Source of the DNA: Thauera carbonicopians
GTDB taxonomy: Bacteria; Pseudomonadota; Gammaproteobacteria; Burkholderiales; Rhodocyclaceae
Reading direction: 5' to 3'
DNA length: 64,000 nt
Assembly (NCBI RefSeq): GCF_025699485.1
Contig: NZ_JANUXN010000018.1
Span: 17,659-81,658, forward strand
The position numbers and the translations under genes are program-made. Below the pieces are notes generated by a model. That model saw only the letters and a program-made list of their open reading frames with translations. It did not search any database and was not told the DNA's origin. Position 1 is the stretch's first letter, and each line of letters starts with the position of its first letter. Positions 31,638-41,650 of the stretch are shown here, one piece after another.

Positions 31638-32320
31638 CACCCCCGGCTACTCCCCTGGTCGGGGGTTTTTATTTGCCCCTCCTCCGCCCGATCCGCGGAC
31701 GGAGCTTCCTGCCCGGCATCCGCCCCGGCGAGGCCGAGCCAGCCGCCGATGACGCGTTCGGCATCCTCGACGCCCGTCTTCTTCAGGCTGGAGAAGAGCT
31801 GGACCGTCACCTGCGGTCCCAGCGGCGCGAGCTGGCGCCGCACGTCCTGCAGCGCCGCGCTGGCGGCGCCGCGCGACAGCTTGTCGCTCTTGGTCAGCAG
31901 GACGTGCATCGGCCGCCCCGACGGTGCGAACCAGTCGATCATCTGGCGGTCGAGCGGCGTCAAGGGATGGCGCGAATCCATGATCAGCACCAGGCCGATC
32001 AGGCTTTCCCGCTTGCGCAGATAGTGCTCGATCAGGCCCTGCCACTCGCGCCGGATCTTCTCGGGAACCGCGGCATAGCCGTAGCCCGGCAGGTCGACCA
32101 GCAGCGCACCGCTGTTGAGGCGGAAGAAGTTGATCAACTGGGTGCGCCCCGGCGTCTTCGACACGAAAGCCAGCCGGACATGTCCGGCCAGCGTGTTGAT
32201 CGCGCTCGACTTGCCCGCGTTGGAGCGCCCGGCGAAGGCGATTTCCGCCCCGGAAGGCGGCGGCAGGCCGGACGGCTTGGCGATGGATATCTCGAATTGT
32301 GCGTTGCGGAAGATGGGCAT
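31637..32320 (-). CDS. engB: Ribosome biogenesis GTPase EngB (YsxC/YihA)
   Basis: A 227-aa GTPase needed for 50S ribosome assembly. G1 is GRSNAGKSS, G3 is DLPGYGYA and G4 is LTKSDK. The start at 32320 (MPIFRNAQFEIS) is conserved in the family; the in-frame upstream extension is not. The last 15-20 residues (DQGSSRG end) are unconserved and coincide with a plus-strand terminator. The gene is divergent from cytochrome c4. Confidence 0.95.
31640..31674 (+). terminator. Second plus-strand terminator, inside the 3' end of engB
   Basis: A 9-bp stem (31640-31648 with 31657-31665, including G:T pairs) is followed by TTTTTATTT. It overlaps the coding end of engB on the opposite strand, so it is either a back-up terminator for the small RNA or protects engB from antisense transcription. 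Confidence 0.65.
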
Positions 32321-32394
32321 GAAAAAAAGAAGGGGAAAGACCGGGCGGATGCGCCACAAAGCCCACATCGCGTCGCGCAAGGCGGGTTTCCTGT

Positions 32395-32400
32395 TATAGA
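32395..32400 (+). promoter_or_regulatory. Candidate -10 box for cytochrome c4
   Basis: TGTTATAGA (extended -10 with TATAGA) stands 43 bases before the ATG in an otherwise GC-rich gap. A -35 hexamer is not evident. Confidence 0.4.
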
Positions 32401-32443
32401 ATACCGCGTTTGAAACAATCACTCACGGCTTTCCGAGGACATC

Positions 32444-33073
32444 ATGACCAAGCGTTCCCTGCTGCTCTCGTCCCTGTTGCTTGTCGCCGGCGGCCTGCAG
32501 GCCCAGGAACAGGCTCCGGACCTCGCCAAGGCAAAACAGACTGTCGAAACACTCTGCGCCGCCTGTCACAGCACGGATGGCAACAGCCAGTTGTCGGCCA
32601 ACCCGAAGATCGCAGGGCAGCATGAGGACTACCTCTACAAGCAGCTGCGCGAGTTCAAGGGCTGGAACGGCGAGCCCCCGGCACGCGAAAACGCGGTCAT
32701 GACGGCAATGGTCGACAGCCTCGAAGAAGCCGACATGCGCGCGCTGGCCAAGTACTTCGCCTCCTTCGAGCTGCAACCCGAGCCGGCGAAGAGCCTCGAC
32801 ACCATCGAACTCGGCCAGAGCATCTGGCGCGGCGGCATCGCCGCCAAGGGCGTTCCCGCCTGTGCCGCCTGTCACGGTCCCGCCGGTGCCGGCCTGCCGG
32901 CGCAATATCCGCGCATCGCCGGCCAGTTCGCCGACTACACCGAAGCCCAGCTCAAGGCCTTCCGCGACGGCGGCCGCGAGAACGACCCGAACCGCATGAT
33001 GCGCATGATCGCGCTGAAGATGACCGACGCCGAAATGAAGGCCGTCTCGGACTTCGCCGCCGGCCTGCGCTGA
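32444..33073 (+). CDS. Cytochrome c4 (diheme)
   Basis: A 209-aa periplasmic protein with a signal peptide (LLLSSLLLVAGGLQA) and two class I c-type heme sites, CAACHSTDG and CAACHGPAG, one per half. Distal methionines are available in each half. Cytochrome c4 carries electrons to terminal oxidases. The two halves are internally similar, as expected. A strong terminator follows. The engB-cytochrome c4 divergent order is common in related bacteria. Confidence 0.95.
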   Translation: MTKRSLLLSSLLLVAGGLQAQEQAPDLAKAKQTVETLCAACHSTDGNSQLSANPKIAGQHEDYLYKQLREFKGWNGEPPARENAVMTAMVDSLEEADMRALAKYFASFELQPEPAKSLDTIELGQSIWRGGIAAKGVPACAACHGPAGAGLPAQYPRIAGQFADYTEAQLKAFRDGGRENDPNRMMRMIALKMTDAEMKAVSDFAAGLR

Positions 33074-33098
33074 GCGCTGCCGGCCGTCGTGCGGACAG

Positions 33099-33128
33099 AA
33101 AAGGGGTGGAGCGATCCACCCCTTTTTT
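33099..33128. terminator. Terminator after cytochrome c4
   Basis: The stem AAAAGGGGTGGA, loop gcga, TCCACCCCTTTTTT ends the cytochrome c4 transcript. Both flanks are A/T runs, so it can act in both directions. Confidence 0.92.
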
Positions 33129-33206
33129 CATGTGCCCACCCTTGTGTGAAAATGGCGGCTGTGCCGGCCCGCCCCGGCAACTTCCGGTTTCACTAGCACG
33201 CAGCAG

Positions 33207-34454
33207 ATGAACCATCCATCCCCCAGCAGCACGGCACAGGACCCCCTGAAGGCCGCCGACGCGCGCCGGCTGATCCTCGACGGCCTGTCCCCGGTCACCG
33301 GCAGCGAACGCGTCGAGCTGCATGCCGCCCTCGGGCGCGTGCTGGCGCAGGACGTGATCGCCCCGCTCGACGTGCCGATGCACGACAACTCGGCGATGGA
33401 CGGCTACGCGGTGCGCGCCGAAGACCTGAGGGCCGGCAGCGAAACCATGCTGGCCGTGGTCGGCAGCGCCCTTGCCGGCCATCCCTTTGCTGCCTGCCTC
33501 GGCGCGGGCGAGGCAGTGCGGATCATGACCGGCGCGGTCATCCCGGACGGCGCCGACACGGTCGTGATGCAGGAAATCGTCCGCCGCGAAGACGACAGGA
33601 TCTTCATCCCCGCCGGCCAGCAGAAAGGCCGCAACCTGCGGCGCGCCGGCGAGGATCTCGCTGCCGGCAGCGTCGCCCTGGCCGCCGGCAGACGCTGCGG
33701 CCCTGCCGAACTCGGGCTGATCGCCTCGCTCGGCATCGGCGAGGTCGTGGTGCGCCGCCGCCTGCGCGTCGCTTTCTTCTCGACCGGCGACGAACTGGCC
33801 TCGATCGGCCAGCCGCTGGCACCCGGCGCGATCTACGACAGCAACCGCCACACCCTGTCCGGCGCACTGGCGCGGCTGGGCTGCGAGCTGCTCGACATGG
33901 GCATCGTGCCCGACCGGCCCGCCGCGCTCGAAGCCGCTTTCGCCGAAGCGGCCGGCACCGCCGATGTCGTCATCACCAGCGGCGGCGTCTCGGTCGGCGA
34001 CGCCGACTTCATCCGCGAGCTGATGGCGCGCATGGGTGAGGTTTCGTTCTGGAAGCTGGCGATCAAGCCCGGGCGGCCGATGGCCTTCGGCCGCATCGGC
34101 GATGCCGTGCTGTTCGGCCTGCCCGGCAACCCGGTGGCGACGATGGTGAGCTTCTACCAGTTCGTCCAGGATGCCCTGCTGAGCCTGATGGGCGTGACGC
34201 CGCTGCCGCCGGCCGAACGTTTCGCCGTCCGCGCCGACTTCGCCCTGCGCAAGCCGGCAGGCCGCGTCGAATACCTGCGCGGACGTCTGCTGCGGGACGG
34301 CACCGAACCCGGCGTCACGCTGGCCGGCGCCCAGGGCTCGGGCGTGCTGCGCTCGATGTCCGAGGCCGACTGCCTCATCGTGCTGCCGGAAGACTGCACT
34401 TCGGTGCAGGCCGGCGACACCGTCTTCATCCAACCTTTCCACGGCCTGGTCTGA
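33207..34454 (+). CDS. moeA: Molybdopterin molybdenumtransferase MoeA
   Basis: A 415-aa enzyme that inserts molybdate into adenylated molybdopterin, the step after Mog. The conserved blocks [38 protein letters not shown] and KPGRPMAFG are present in order, followed by the C-terminal domain IV. The gene lies 17 bases before rpiA, so the two are probably one transcript. Confidence 0.97.
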   Translation: MNHPSPSSTAQDPLKAADARRLILDGLSPVTGSERVELHAALGRVLAQDVIAPLDVPMHDNSAMDGYAVRAEDLRAGSETMLAVVGSALAGHPFAACLGAGEAVRIMTGAVIPDGADTVVMQEIVRREDDRIFIPAGQQKGRNLRRAGEDLAAGSVALAAGRRCGPAELGLIASLGIGEVVVRRRLRVAFFSTGDELASIGQPLAPGAIYDSNRHTLSGALARLGCELLDMGIVPDRPAALEAAFAEAAGTADVVITSGGVSVGDADFIRELMARMGEVSFWKLAIKPGRPMAFGRIGDAVLFGLPGNPVATMVSFYQFVQDALLSLMGVTPLPPAERFAVRADFALRKPAGRVEYLRGRLLRDGTEPGVTLAGAQGSGVLRSMSEADCLIVLPEDCTSVQAGDTVFIQPFHGLV

Positions 34455-34470
34455 GGACCGGGAAACGAAC

Positions 34471-35133
34471 ATGACCCAGGACGAACTCAAGAAAACCGCC
34501 GCCCTCGCCGCACTCGACTACATCGAGGACGGCAGCATCGTCGGCGTCGGCACCGGCTCGACGGTGAACCACTTCATCGACGGCCTCGCCGGCATGCGCG
34601 AGCGCATCCGCGGCGCGGTCTCCAGCTCCGAAGCCAGCTCCAAGCGGCTCGCCGCCCACGGCATCCCGGTGTTCGATCTCAACGACATCGACAGCATTCC
34701 GGTCTATGTCGACGGTGCCGACGAGATCGACGGCGGCTTCGCCATGATCAAGGGCGGCGGCGGCGCGCTGACGCGCGAAAAGATCGTCGCCGCGGTCGCC
34801 CGGCGCTTCATCTGCATCTGCGACGCCAGCAAGCGCGTGCAGACACTGGGCCGCTTCCCGCTGCCGGTCGAGGTGATCCCGATGGCGCGCCGCCACGTCG
34901 CCTGCGAACTCGCCCGCCTGGGCGGGGAGCCGCGCCTGCGCGAAGGCTTCGTCACCGACAACGGCAACCTGATCCTCGACGCCCATGGCCTGGCGATCGA
35001 CGATCCGGTCGGTACCGAGCAGCGCATCAACCAGATCGTCGGCGTGGTCACCAACGGCCTGTTCGCCGCCCGCGGCGCCGATCTGCTGCTGCTGGCCGGC
35101 AGCACCGGCGTGGAGCGCCTGCAGCGCAGCTGA
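34471..35133 (+). CDS. rpiA: Ribose-5-phosphate isomerase A
   Basis: A 220-aa enzyme that interconverts ribose-5-phosphate and ribulose-5-phosphate. The motifs [22 protein letters not shown] and the catalytic loop [11 protein letters not shown] are present. It supplies ribulose-5-phosphate, the substrate of the phosphoribulokinase encoded at 42629. It follows moeA closely. Confidence 0.97.
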   Translation: MTQDELKKTAALAALDYIEDGSIVGVGTGSTVNHFIDGLAGMRERIRGAVSSSEASSKRLAAHGIPVFDLNDIDSIPVYVDGADEIDGGFAMIKGGGGALTREKIVAAVARRFICICDASKRVQTLGRFPLPVEVIPMARRHVACELARLGGEPRLREGFVTDNGNLILDAHGLAIDDPVGTEQRINQIVGVVTNGLFAARGADLLLLAGSTGVERLQRS

Positions 35134-35213
35134 GGCGACGCTCGATCGCCGTGTGACATGCAACAAAACCTTAACCTTGCGGTGCTAGCCTGCGTGCTTC
35201 CATCGACAGGAAC

Positions 35214-35918
35214 ATGGCGAAGATGACTGGACACACCTACAAACAGTTCAGCAGCGAACTGGAAGAAATCCGCAGCGGCGTGCTGCGCATGGGCGGGCTG
35301 GTCGAAGCGCAGGCCGCGAACGCACTCGAAGGCCTGCGCACCGGCAACCTCACCCTTCTCAATCAGGTCATCGAAGGCGACCAGCGCATCAACCTGATGC
35401 AGAAGCAGCTCGACGACGCCTGCAACCACATCGTCGCCCTGCGCCAGCCGACCGCAACGGACATGCGCCTGGTGATGACGGTGATCAGGTCGGTGGCCGA
35501 TCTCGAGCGCATCGGCGACGAAGCCAAGAAGATCGCCAAGTCGGCCAAGCGCCTGCATTCGGCCGAATTGAGCTTCGCCCCCCGCATCGACCTGTCGCCT
35601 TCGGCCCAGGCTGCGCTGGCGATGCTGCACTCGGCGCTCGACGCCTTTGCCCGTGCCGACGCCTCCGCGGCGCCGCGCATCGAGCGCGAGGACGCCGAAG
35701 TCGATGCCAGCTTCAAGGCGATCATGCGCCAGTTGATCACCTACATGATGGAAGATCCGCGCACGATCACCAGCAGCCTCGAACTGCTGTTCAACGCCAA
35801 GGCGATCGAGCGCATCGGCGACCATGCGATGAACATCGCCGAGTACGTGGTCTTCCTGGCCCAGGGCGAGGACGTGCGCTACAGCAAGTCGGAAGAGGCG
35901 CTGCGCAGCGGCAACTGA
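35214..35918 (+). CDS. phoU: Phosphate transport/signalling regulator PhoU
   Basis: A 234-aa all-helical protein with two PhoU domains, each with an acidic metal-binding motif (DLERIGDEAKKIAK and AIERIGDHAMNIAEY). It mediates negative control of the Pho regulon through the Pst transporter and PhoR. The pst and phoBR genes are not in the window. An ATG three codons later is an alternative start. A strong terminator follows. Confidence 0.96.
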   Translation: MAKMTGHTYKQFSSELEEIRSGVLRMGGLVEAQAANALEGLRTGNLTLLNQVIEGDQRINLMQKQLDDACNHIVALRQPTATDMRLVMTVIRSVADLERIGDEAKKIAKSAKRLHSAELSFAPRIDLSPSAQAALAMLHSALDAFARADASAAPRIEREDAEVDASFKAIMRQLITYMMEDPRTITSSLELLFNAKAIERIGDHAMNIAEYVVFLAQGEDVRYSKSEEALRSGN

Positions 35919-35942
35919 GTAGCCGAAAGGCTGCTCGACAAT

Positions 35943-35970
35943 AAAAAAGGATGGCCAGGCCATCCTTTTT
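35943..35970. terminator. Terminator after phoU
   Basis: The stem GGATGGC / GCCATCC, flanked by six A and six T-rich positions, forms a short-loop terminator 25 bases after the phoU stop. The A/T symmetry allows bidirectional action. Confidence 0.9.
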
Positions 35971-36062
35971 CGTATGTGCCGCTTCGCTGCACTCGATGAG
36001 TTTCGCTGCGCGCCGGCCACGCGGCCCGGCCCATCGGCCACCGTCCCGCCGGGAACGGCTCT

Positions 36063-36108
36063 GGTCGGGGGCGCCCAGCCGGGAGCACCGAGTCGGGGGC
36101 GCCTAGCC
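36063..36108. repeat. GC-rich tandem short repeat (GGGGCGYCCGGC family), locus 2
   Basis: Units gtcgggggcgcccag, ccgggagcaccga and gtcgggggcgcctag lie in the 254-base phoU-yggX gap, next to a gene-free GC-rich stretch (35985-36062) in which I see no other feature. The core ggggcgcc matches the repeat clusters at 20813 and 42459. Confidence 0.45.
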
Positions 36109-36172
36109 ACGAATGCGGCTTTGCTGCCCCCAAAACACTGCTTTCGCGGCTAAAGCCTACAGGAGAGCTGCG

Positions 36173-36445
36173 TCACTGCGCGGGCGGCACATAGCCGCTC
36201 ACCTGGTCCGCGCCGCCTTCGAAGAAGTGCTTTTCCATCTGCTCGGCCAGATACTTGCGCGCGCGCGCATCCATCAGGTTCAGACGGTTCTCGTTGATCA
36301 GCATGGTCTGGTACTTGACCCATTGCTGCCACGCTTCCTTCGACACGTTGTCGAAGATGCGCTTGCCCAGCGCGCCCGGCACCGGCGGGAAATCCAGCCC
36401 TTCCGCCTCACGGCCGAGTTTCACGCAATTCACCATGCGAGCCAT
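36173..36445 (-). CDS. yggX: Probable Fe(2+)-trafficking protein YggX
   Basis: A 90-aa small protein that protects iron-sulfur clusters from oxidative damage. The start [21 protein letters not shown] with Cys7 is the family hallmark. A TTG two codons upstream is in frame, but the ATG at 36445 is canonical. It lies downstream of the GGDEF gene, with the two frames nearly touching. Confidence 0.96.
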   Translation of the reverse strand: MARMVNCVKLGREAEGLDFPPVPGALGKRIFDNVSKEAWQQWVKYQTMLINENRLNLMDARARKYLAEQMEKHFFEGGADQVSGYVPPAQ

Positions 36446-36447
36446 GT

Positions 36448-37893
36448 TCAATCCTCTCTGCTAACGGGTTCATCGGAGCTCGAAGCCGGCATTCTAGCGG
36501 ATTCACCCCCGCCTCTCGCCGACAGGCTCCAACGATTGCGCCCTTCTGCCTTCGAGCGGTACATCGCCTCGTCGGCGGCCGCCATCAGGCTTTCCTCGTC
36601 ACGGCCATGCTCGGGAAACAGGGCGATGCCGATGCTTGCGGTGACGCCCGTCTTGTGTCCATCGAACTCGAACACCAGATTGCCGATCGACTCGCACAGG
36701 CGATTGGCCAGCTCCGACAGGGCCGAAGCCCCGGCATCGGGCACCAGGATGGAGAACTCGTCGCCACCGACACGGAAGAACATTTCATTGCGGCGCACCA
36801 CGCTGCCGACCCGCTCGACGAGCTTCACCAGCACTTCGTCGCCCGCTTGGTGGCCGAAGGCGTCGTTGATCGGCTTGAAGCCGTCGAGATCGATGCCGAG
36901 CAAGCCGACCGAGGTACCGCGCCGCGCGGCGTCGGCCAGCATGCGCTCCAGCTCCTCGTGGAAACGGCGCCGGTTGAAGATGTTGGTCAGCGGGTCGCGC
37001 TCCGCCATCGAGATCAGCTGTGCCGAGATGCGCCGGGCCTCGGTCACGTCCTCATAGATCCAGACCCGGCCGATGCGCTGATCCTTGCCCGCCCCGGCCA
37101 CCACCGCCGAACGGTCGGTGATCACACGTCCATCGGCGAAACGGAATTCGTACTCGTCGCTCATCGGCTGCTTGGCGTCCAGCACCTCGGCGATGTGGGC
37201 GAAATAGGCCTGGGCATCTTCCAGCAGCGACGCGGCCTTGTTCTGCAGCGTGCTCTCGCGCATGCCGATCAGGTGCGTATCCTCCGGATAGCCCCAGATT
37301 TCGAGCATCGCCCGGTTGTAGTACAACACCCGCCGCTCCTGGTCCATGAACAGGATGCCCAGCCGGATCAGGTTCAGCAGCGCGGCGAGGCGCTGGCGCT
37401 CGTCGTTGCTGCGCAGCAGGTAGTGCTCGCGCAGCGCCTGGGCGCGGCGAAGCTCGGTGACCGTTTCGAGCAGCTTGTACTCGGTTTCCTTGCGCGACTG
37501 GATGTCCTCGGCCGACAACCGCAGGGCGGCCAGCCCCGGCGCGGCATCCGGCATCGCCCGCCAGTGGGAGGCGACCCAGGCCGCTTCGCCGTCCCGCCGC
37601 CTGAGCCGCAGCTCGAAATCCTGCGCCACGCCGTCCACCACCATCTGCGTCAGCATGCGGCGGCAGTAGCTGCGGTCCGACTCGTGTACGAGCAGATCCA
37701 GCGCGTCCTCGGCCTCCATGCACTCCCGCGGCTCCAGCCCGGTGACGCGCTCGATCGAGGGGCTGATCCACAGCAGGCGCAGGTCGCGGTCGAACACCGC
37801 CTCGATGCCGTGGACACCCTCCGCCACCTGCCGCAGAAGCGCCAGTTCGACATCGGCCTGCCGCCGCATCGCACGTCTGGGCCAGAGGATCAT
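36448..37893 (-). CDS. PAS-PAS-GGDEF diguanylate cyclase
   Basis: A 481-aa cytosolic protein with no clear membrane segment. Two PAS sensor domains (about residues 20-140 and 165-290) precede a GGDEF domain with an intact RVGGDEF. The upstream inhibitory site reads RRNE instead of RxxD, so feedback inhibition by c-di-GMP is probably weak. No EAL domain follows. The ATG overlaps the argA stop by four bases, an unusual coupling of arginine synthesis with a c-di-GMP enzyme. Confidence 0.92.
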   Translation of the reverse strand: MILWPRRAMRRQADVELALLRQVAEGVHGIEAVFDRDLRLLWISPSIERVTGLEPRECMEAEDALDLLVHESDRSYCRRMLTQMVVDGVAQDFELRLRRRDGEAAWVASHWRAMPDAAPGLAALRLSAEDIQSRKETEYKLLETVTELRRAQALREHYLLRSNDERQRLAALLNLIRLGILFMDQERRVLYYNRAMLEIWGYPEDTHLIGMRESTLQNKAASLLEDAQAYFAHIAEVLDAKQPMSDEYEFRFADGRVITDRSAVVAGAGKDQRIGRVWIYEDVTEARRISAQLISMAERDPLTNIFNRRRFHEELERMLADAARRGTSVGLLGIDLDGFKPINDAFGHQAGDEVLVKLVERVGSVVRRNEMFFRVGGDEFSILVPDAGASALSELANRLCESIGNLVFEFDGHKTGVTASIGIALFPEHGRDEESLMAAADEAMYRSKAEGRNRWSLSARGGGESARMPASSSDEPVSRED

Positions 37894-39239
37894 AGGAGCT
37901 TCACGAATACCTTCGAGCGCCGCTGCAGGTTGTACAGCTCACGCTTCTTGCGCGGCAGGGCTTCGGGGCCGATCTCGCTGAAGCCCCGTTCGCGGAACCA
38001 GTGCGCGGTGCGCGTCGTCAGCACGAACAGCCGCTCGAGCCGCTGCACGCGGGCACGGCGCTCGATGCGCTTCAGCAACTGGTCGCCCAGCCCGGCGCGG
38101 CGATATTCCGGCGTCACCGCGAGACAGGCGAGTTCGGCGGCATTGTCCTCCGAGAACGGGTACAGCGCCGCGCAGCCCACCAGCACGCCATCGTGCTCGA
38201 CCACGGTGAAACGCTCGATTTCCTGTTCGAGCAGCTCGCGGCCGCGGCGCACCAGCGTGCCGTCGGCCTCCATCGGCGTGATCAGCGAGACGAGCGCGGC
38301 GACGTCGTCGACCGTCGCCTCGCGCAGGCGGAACAAGGGGTCGCGCGACACCACGGTGCCGACGCCGGCGTGGGTGAAGAACTCGAGCAGCAGCCCGCCG
38401 TCCTTGTCGTGATCGATCAGGTGGCAGCGCGCCACGCCGCGGCGCACCGCGCGGATCGCACACGGCAGGAACAGCCCCAGGTCCTCGGTCAGGCCGTCCC
38501 CGCTCGCGAGCCTGGCTTGCGCCTCGTCCGCGGTCACCGATTCGACCAGGCCGCCGTCGGCATCCAGCAGCCCAGGCGCATCGCACAGGTAGATGAGCTT
38601 TTCGGCCTTCACCGCCACCGCCACCGCTTCGGCGACCTCTTCCATCGCCAGGTTGAAGATTTCCCCCGCGGGCGAGACGCCGAGCGGCGTGATCAGGACC
38701 ACGTTGTGCTGGTCGAGGTCGGCGTTGATCTCCTCGGCGACGATCTTGCGCACCGCGCCGGTGTATTGGTAATCGACGCCATCGACGACGCCGACGGGAC
38801 GCGCGGTGATGAAGTTGCCGCCGGTCACGCGCATGTAGCTGCCCGCCATCGGCGTGTTCGGCAGCCCCTGCGACAGCAGCGCCTCGACTTCGAAGCGGGT
38901 CACCGCCATCGCTGCCTTCACGCACTCCAGCGCCTCGGCATCGGTCACCCGCAGGCCGTGGTGGAAACGCGGCTCCAGGCCGCGGCGGGCCAGCTCGACA
39001 TCGATCTGCGGCCGCGCCCCATGCACCAGCACCAGGCGGATGCCGAGCGCGGCGAGCAGGTTGCAGTCGTAGGCCAGGCGCTGCGCGCGATCGCCCGCCG
39101 CCACTTCGCCGCCGAAGCCGACGACGAAAGTTTTGCCGCGAAAGGCGTGGATGTAAGGCGCAGCGCCACGCACCCAGGCGACGAACTGGGAAGTGGGGTC
39201 GTCGGGCACCGGTACGGCAGAGGTCGTTTCAGCGTTCAC
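37890..39239 (-). CDS. argA: Amino-acid N-acetyltransferase (N-acetylglutamate synthase) ArgA
   Basis: A 449-aa two-domain enzyme for the first step of arginine synthesis: an amino-acid-kinase-like N-terminal domain (VVGFGGEVAAGDRAQRLAYDCNLLAALGIRLVLVHGARPQ region) that binds the arginine inhibitor, and a C-terminal GNAT domain (about residues 300-449, CLAVTPEYRRAGLGDQLL). It starts with GTG. The length fits classical ArgA. Confidence 0.95.
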   Translation of the reverse strand: MNAETTSAVPVPDDPTSQFVAWVRGAAPYIHAFRGKTFVVGFGGEVAAGDRAQRLAYDCNLLAALGIRLVLVHGARPQIDVELARRGLEPRFHHGLRVTDAEALECVKAAMAVTRFEVEALLSQGLPNTPMAGSYMRVTGGNFITARPVGVVDGVDYQYTGAVRKIVAEEINADLDQHNVVLITPLGVSPAGEIFNLAMEEVAEAVAVAVKAEKLIYLCDAPGLLDADGGLVESVTADEAQARLASGDGLTEDLGLFLPCAIRAVRRGVARCHLIDHDKDGGLLLEFFTHAGVGTVVSRDPLFRLREATVDDVAALVSLITPMEADGTLVRRGRELLEQEIERFTVVEHDGVLVGCAALYPFSEDNAAELACLAVTPEYRRAGLGDQLLKRIERRARVQRLERLFVLTTRTAHWFRERGFSEIGPEALPRKKRELYNLQRRSKVFVKLL

Positions 39240-39353
39240 GCAGTCACCGCGGCAGAAGCCGGACCAGCGGCATGCGAAGCCACCGAACCGACGGAATTTC
39301 GGATGGCGGGATTCTAGCGGATGCGTGCGCGCGGCGACATCGCCACGCCCAAA

Positions 39354-40841
39354 TCAGGCCAGCTCCGCTTCGATGCGCTCACAAATCGTGCGCAGAACCT
39401 TGATCCGGGCAAAATATTTGTTCTCCGCCTCGACCAAGATCCAGGGCGCGCGCTCGGTACTGGTGCGATCGACCATGTCGCACACGGCACGGACGTAGTC
39501 GTCCCACTTCTCGCGATTGCGCCAGTCTTCCGCGGTGATCTTGAAGCGTTTGTGCGGCTCGGCCTCGCGCGCTTCGAAACGCGCCAGCTGTTCATCCTTG
39601 CCGATCGCCAGCCAGAACTTGATCACGATGATGCCGGCGTCGGCGAGTTGGTCCTCGAAGTCGTTGATCTCGGCGTAGGCCCGCATCCAGTCGGCTTCCG
39701 AGCAGAAGCCCTCGACCCGCTCGACCAGCACCCGGCCGTACCACGAACGGTCGAACACGACGGTCTTGCCGCGCGCCGGCAGGTGGCGCCAGAAGCGCCA
39801 CAGATAGGGCTGCGCGCACTCCTCCTCGGTCGGCGCCGAAACCGGCACCACGCTGTACTGGCGGATGTCCAGCGCCGCGGTGACACGGCGGATGGCACCG
39901 CCCTTGCCGGCGGCGTCCACGCCTTCGAACACGAGCGCCAGCGCATGCCTGCTGCGGAACGCCGCCTCGCGCGTCAGCAGCGCCAGCCGGCCCTGGAGAT
40001 TTTCGAGTGCCTCTTCGTATTCCTTCTTGCCCATTTCCCGGCGCAGCACCAGGCTGTCGAGCAGGTTGCGCCGGTCGATGAACGGCGGCAGCGGCGGTGC
40101 CAGCTGGCGCGGCGCGTGCTTGCGGCAGGCGGCCTCGAGGCGCTTCTGCAACGCCGCGAGCAGCGTGCGGCCGACGAACAGCGCACGGAAGCGCGGATCG
40201 CTGCCATCGACGATCATCCACGGCGCATTGCCGGTACTGGTCTGGCGCAGCGCGCGTGCGGCGACGTCGCGATAGCGCGCGTACTGCCGGTAGAAATGCC
40301 AGTCGCGCTCGGTGACGCGCCAGCGCGTGCGCGGATCCTTTTCCAGTTCGCGCAGGCGCTTCTTCTGCCCGCTCTTCGGCAGGTGGAACCAGAACTTGAC
40401 CAGCAGCACGCCTTCCTGCGTCAGCATGTCCTCGAAACGGCGGATCTCGCCGAGGCGCTGCTCGAAGCGGGCCTTGCTGCCGATGCGCCCGACCCGGTCG
40501 CGGATCGGCTGCGAATACCAGTTGTTGAACATCACGCCGATCTTGCCGCGCGGCGGCAGCGCCCGCCAGAAACGCCACATGAACGGACGCTCGCTCTCCT
40601 CGGCGGTCGGCTGGTCGAAGGCCCAGCCTTCGATGTGGCGCGAATCCATCCACTCGTCGAGCAGGTTCATGGTCTCGCCCTTGCCCGCGCCGTCGATGCC
40701 GTTGATCAGCACGACGACGGCGAACTGCTTCAGCTCGAGGATTTCGTACTGGGCATCGAGCAAGGCCATGCGCAGCGGCGGCACGGCGGTCTCGTACTCT
40801 TCCTTGTCGGTCCTGTGGCCGAGCTCCGCGGTTTCGAACAT
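39354..40841 (-). CDS. pap: Polyphosphate:AMP phosphotransferase (two-domain PPK2)
   Basis: A 495-aa protein made of two tandem PPK2 domains, each with a Walker A loop (GIDGAGKGETMN and GVDAAGKGGAIR) and the paired WRFWR...RGK segments. Class II PPK2 (Pap) phosphorylates AMP to ADP at the expense of polyphosphate, and only the second domain is catalytic in studied members. GGAGG precedes the ATG at 40841. Polyphosphate use fits with phoU nearby, though they are not in one operon. Confidence 0.93.
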   Translation of the reverse strand: MFETAELGHRTDKEEYETAVPPLRMALLDAQYEILELKQFAVVVLINGIDGAGKGETMNLLDEWMDSRHIEGWAFDQPTAEESERPFMWRFWRALPPRGKIGVMFNNWYSQPIRDRVGRIGSKARFEQRLGEIRRFEDMLTQEGVLLVKFWFHLPKSGQKKRLRELEKDPRTRWRVTERDWHFYRQYARYRDVAARALRQTSTGNAPWMIVDGSDPRFRALFVGRTLLAALQKRLEAACRKHAPRQLAPPLPPFIDRRNLLDSLVLRREMGKKEYEEALENLQGRLALLTREAAFRSRHALALVFEGVDAAGKGGAIRRVTAALDIRQYSVVPVSAPTEEECAQPYLWRFWRHLPARGKTVVFDRSWYGRVLVERVEGFCSEADWMRAYAEINDFEDQLADAGIIVIKFWLAIGKDEQLARFEAREAEPHKRFKITAEDWRNREKWDDYVRAVCDMVDRTSTERAPWILVEAENKYFARIKVLRTICERIEAELA

Positions 40842-40878
40842 CCCATCCTCCCGTCCTTGCAGCACCGCATGGGTCCAG

Positions 40879-41601
40879 TCAGAAATCTCCCCAGCGCGCC
40901 TGCAGTACCGCCAGCGCCGCCAGTCCCGCGGTTTCGGTCCGCAGCACCCGCGGTCCCAGCGTCACCCGCCGCACGCCTGCCGCATCGCAGGCAGCAAGCT
41001 CGCCTTCGGTCCAGCCGCCTTCGGGGCCGACCAGCACATGCACGTCCCCCTCCGGCCGCTCGCCCGCCGGCAAACCGTCGCTCCCCCCCGGCGCCAGCAC
41101 CCAGGCAGCCTGCCCACGCACGGCAGCGAGCCATTGCAGCAGCGGCCGGATCGGCGCCACTTCCGGAATACGGTTGCGCCCGCTCTGCTCGCAGGCGGAC
41201 ACCGCCACCTGCTGCCAGTGGACGCGCCGCTTGTCCGCACGTTCGCCCGCCAGCCGCAGCACCGAACGCTCGGCCTGCACCGGCTGGATCGCCGCCGCCC
41301 CCAGCTCCACCGCCTTCTGCACCACCCAGTCCATCTTGTCGCCCGCCGCCAGCGCCTGCACCAGCACCACACGCAAGGGAGATTCGCGATCGAACGGACG
41401 CCGCTCGCCGAGCACGGCAAAACCGGCCTTGCCACGCACCACCAGGCGGGCCTCGACTTCGCCGCCTTCGCCGTCGAACAGCACCAGCGGCTCGCCGTCG
41501 CGCAGGCGCAGCACGCGCAGCGCGTGATGGGCGAGATCGTCGGGCAGCGCAACTTCGCCACCATCGGGCAGACGAGCCGGGAAATGGAAACGTGAAATCA
41601 T
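40879..41601 (-). CDS. rsmE: 16S rRNA (uracil1498-N3)-methyltransferase RsmE
   Basis: A 240-aa SPOUT-class methyltransferase. The SAM-binding knot segments LVGPEGGWTEGEL and LGPRVLRTETAGLAAL are diagnostic, and the N-terminal PUA-like domain is present (HHALRVLRLRDGEPLVLFDGEG). It is divergent from the inositol-monophosphatase-like gene and 37 bases upstream of pap. Confidence 0.95.
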   Translation of the reverse strand: MISRFHFPARLPDGGEVALPDDLAHHALRVLRLRDGEPLVLFDGEGGEVEARLVVRGKAGFAVLGERRPFDRESPLRVVLVQALAAGDKMDWVVQKAVELGAAAIQPVQAERSVLRLAGERADKRRVHWQQVAVSACEQSGRNRIPEVAPIRPLLQWLAAVRGQAAWVLAPGGSDGLPAGERPEGDVHVLVGPEGGWTEGELAACDAAGVRRVTLGPRVLRTETAGLAALAVLQARWGDF

Positions 41602-41603
41602 CG

Positions 41604-41614
41604 TAAGATTATAG
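41604..41614 (+). promoter_or_regulatory. Candidate promoter element (TAAGATTATAG) before the IMPase-like gene
   Basis: This exact 11-mer also precedes pmbA (7494-7504). Here it lies 36 bases before the ATG, in the short rsmE divergent gap. It is a possible -10 region. Confidence 0.3.
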
Positions 41615-41650
41615 GCCTCGCATCAAGCAGCCGACCGGCCAGGAGCCCGC

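Noticed and set aside
35150..35190. Pho box before phoU
   Set aside because: TGTGACATGCAACAAAACC shows only loose similarity to two CTGTCAT repeats with 4-base spacing; not enough to call.
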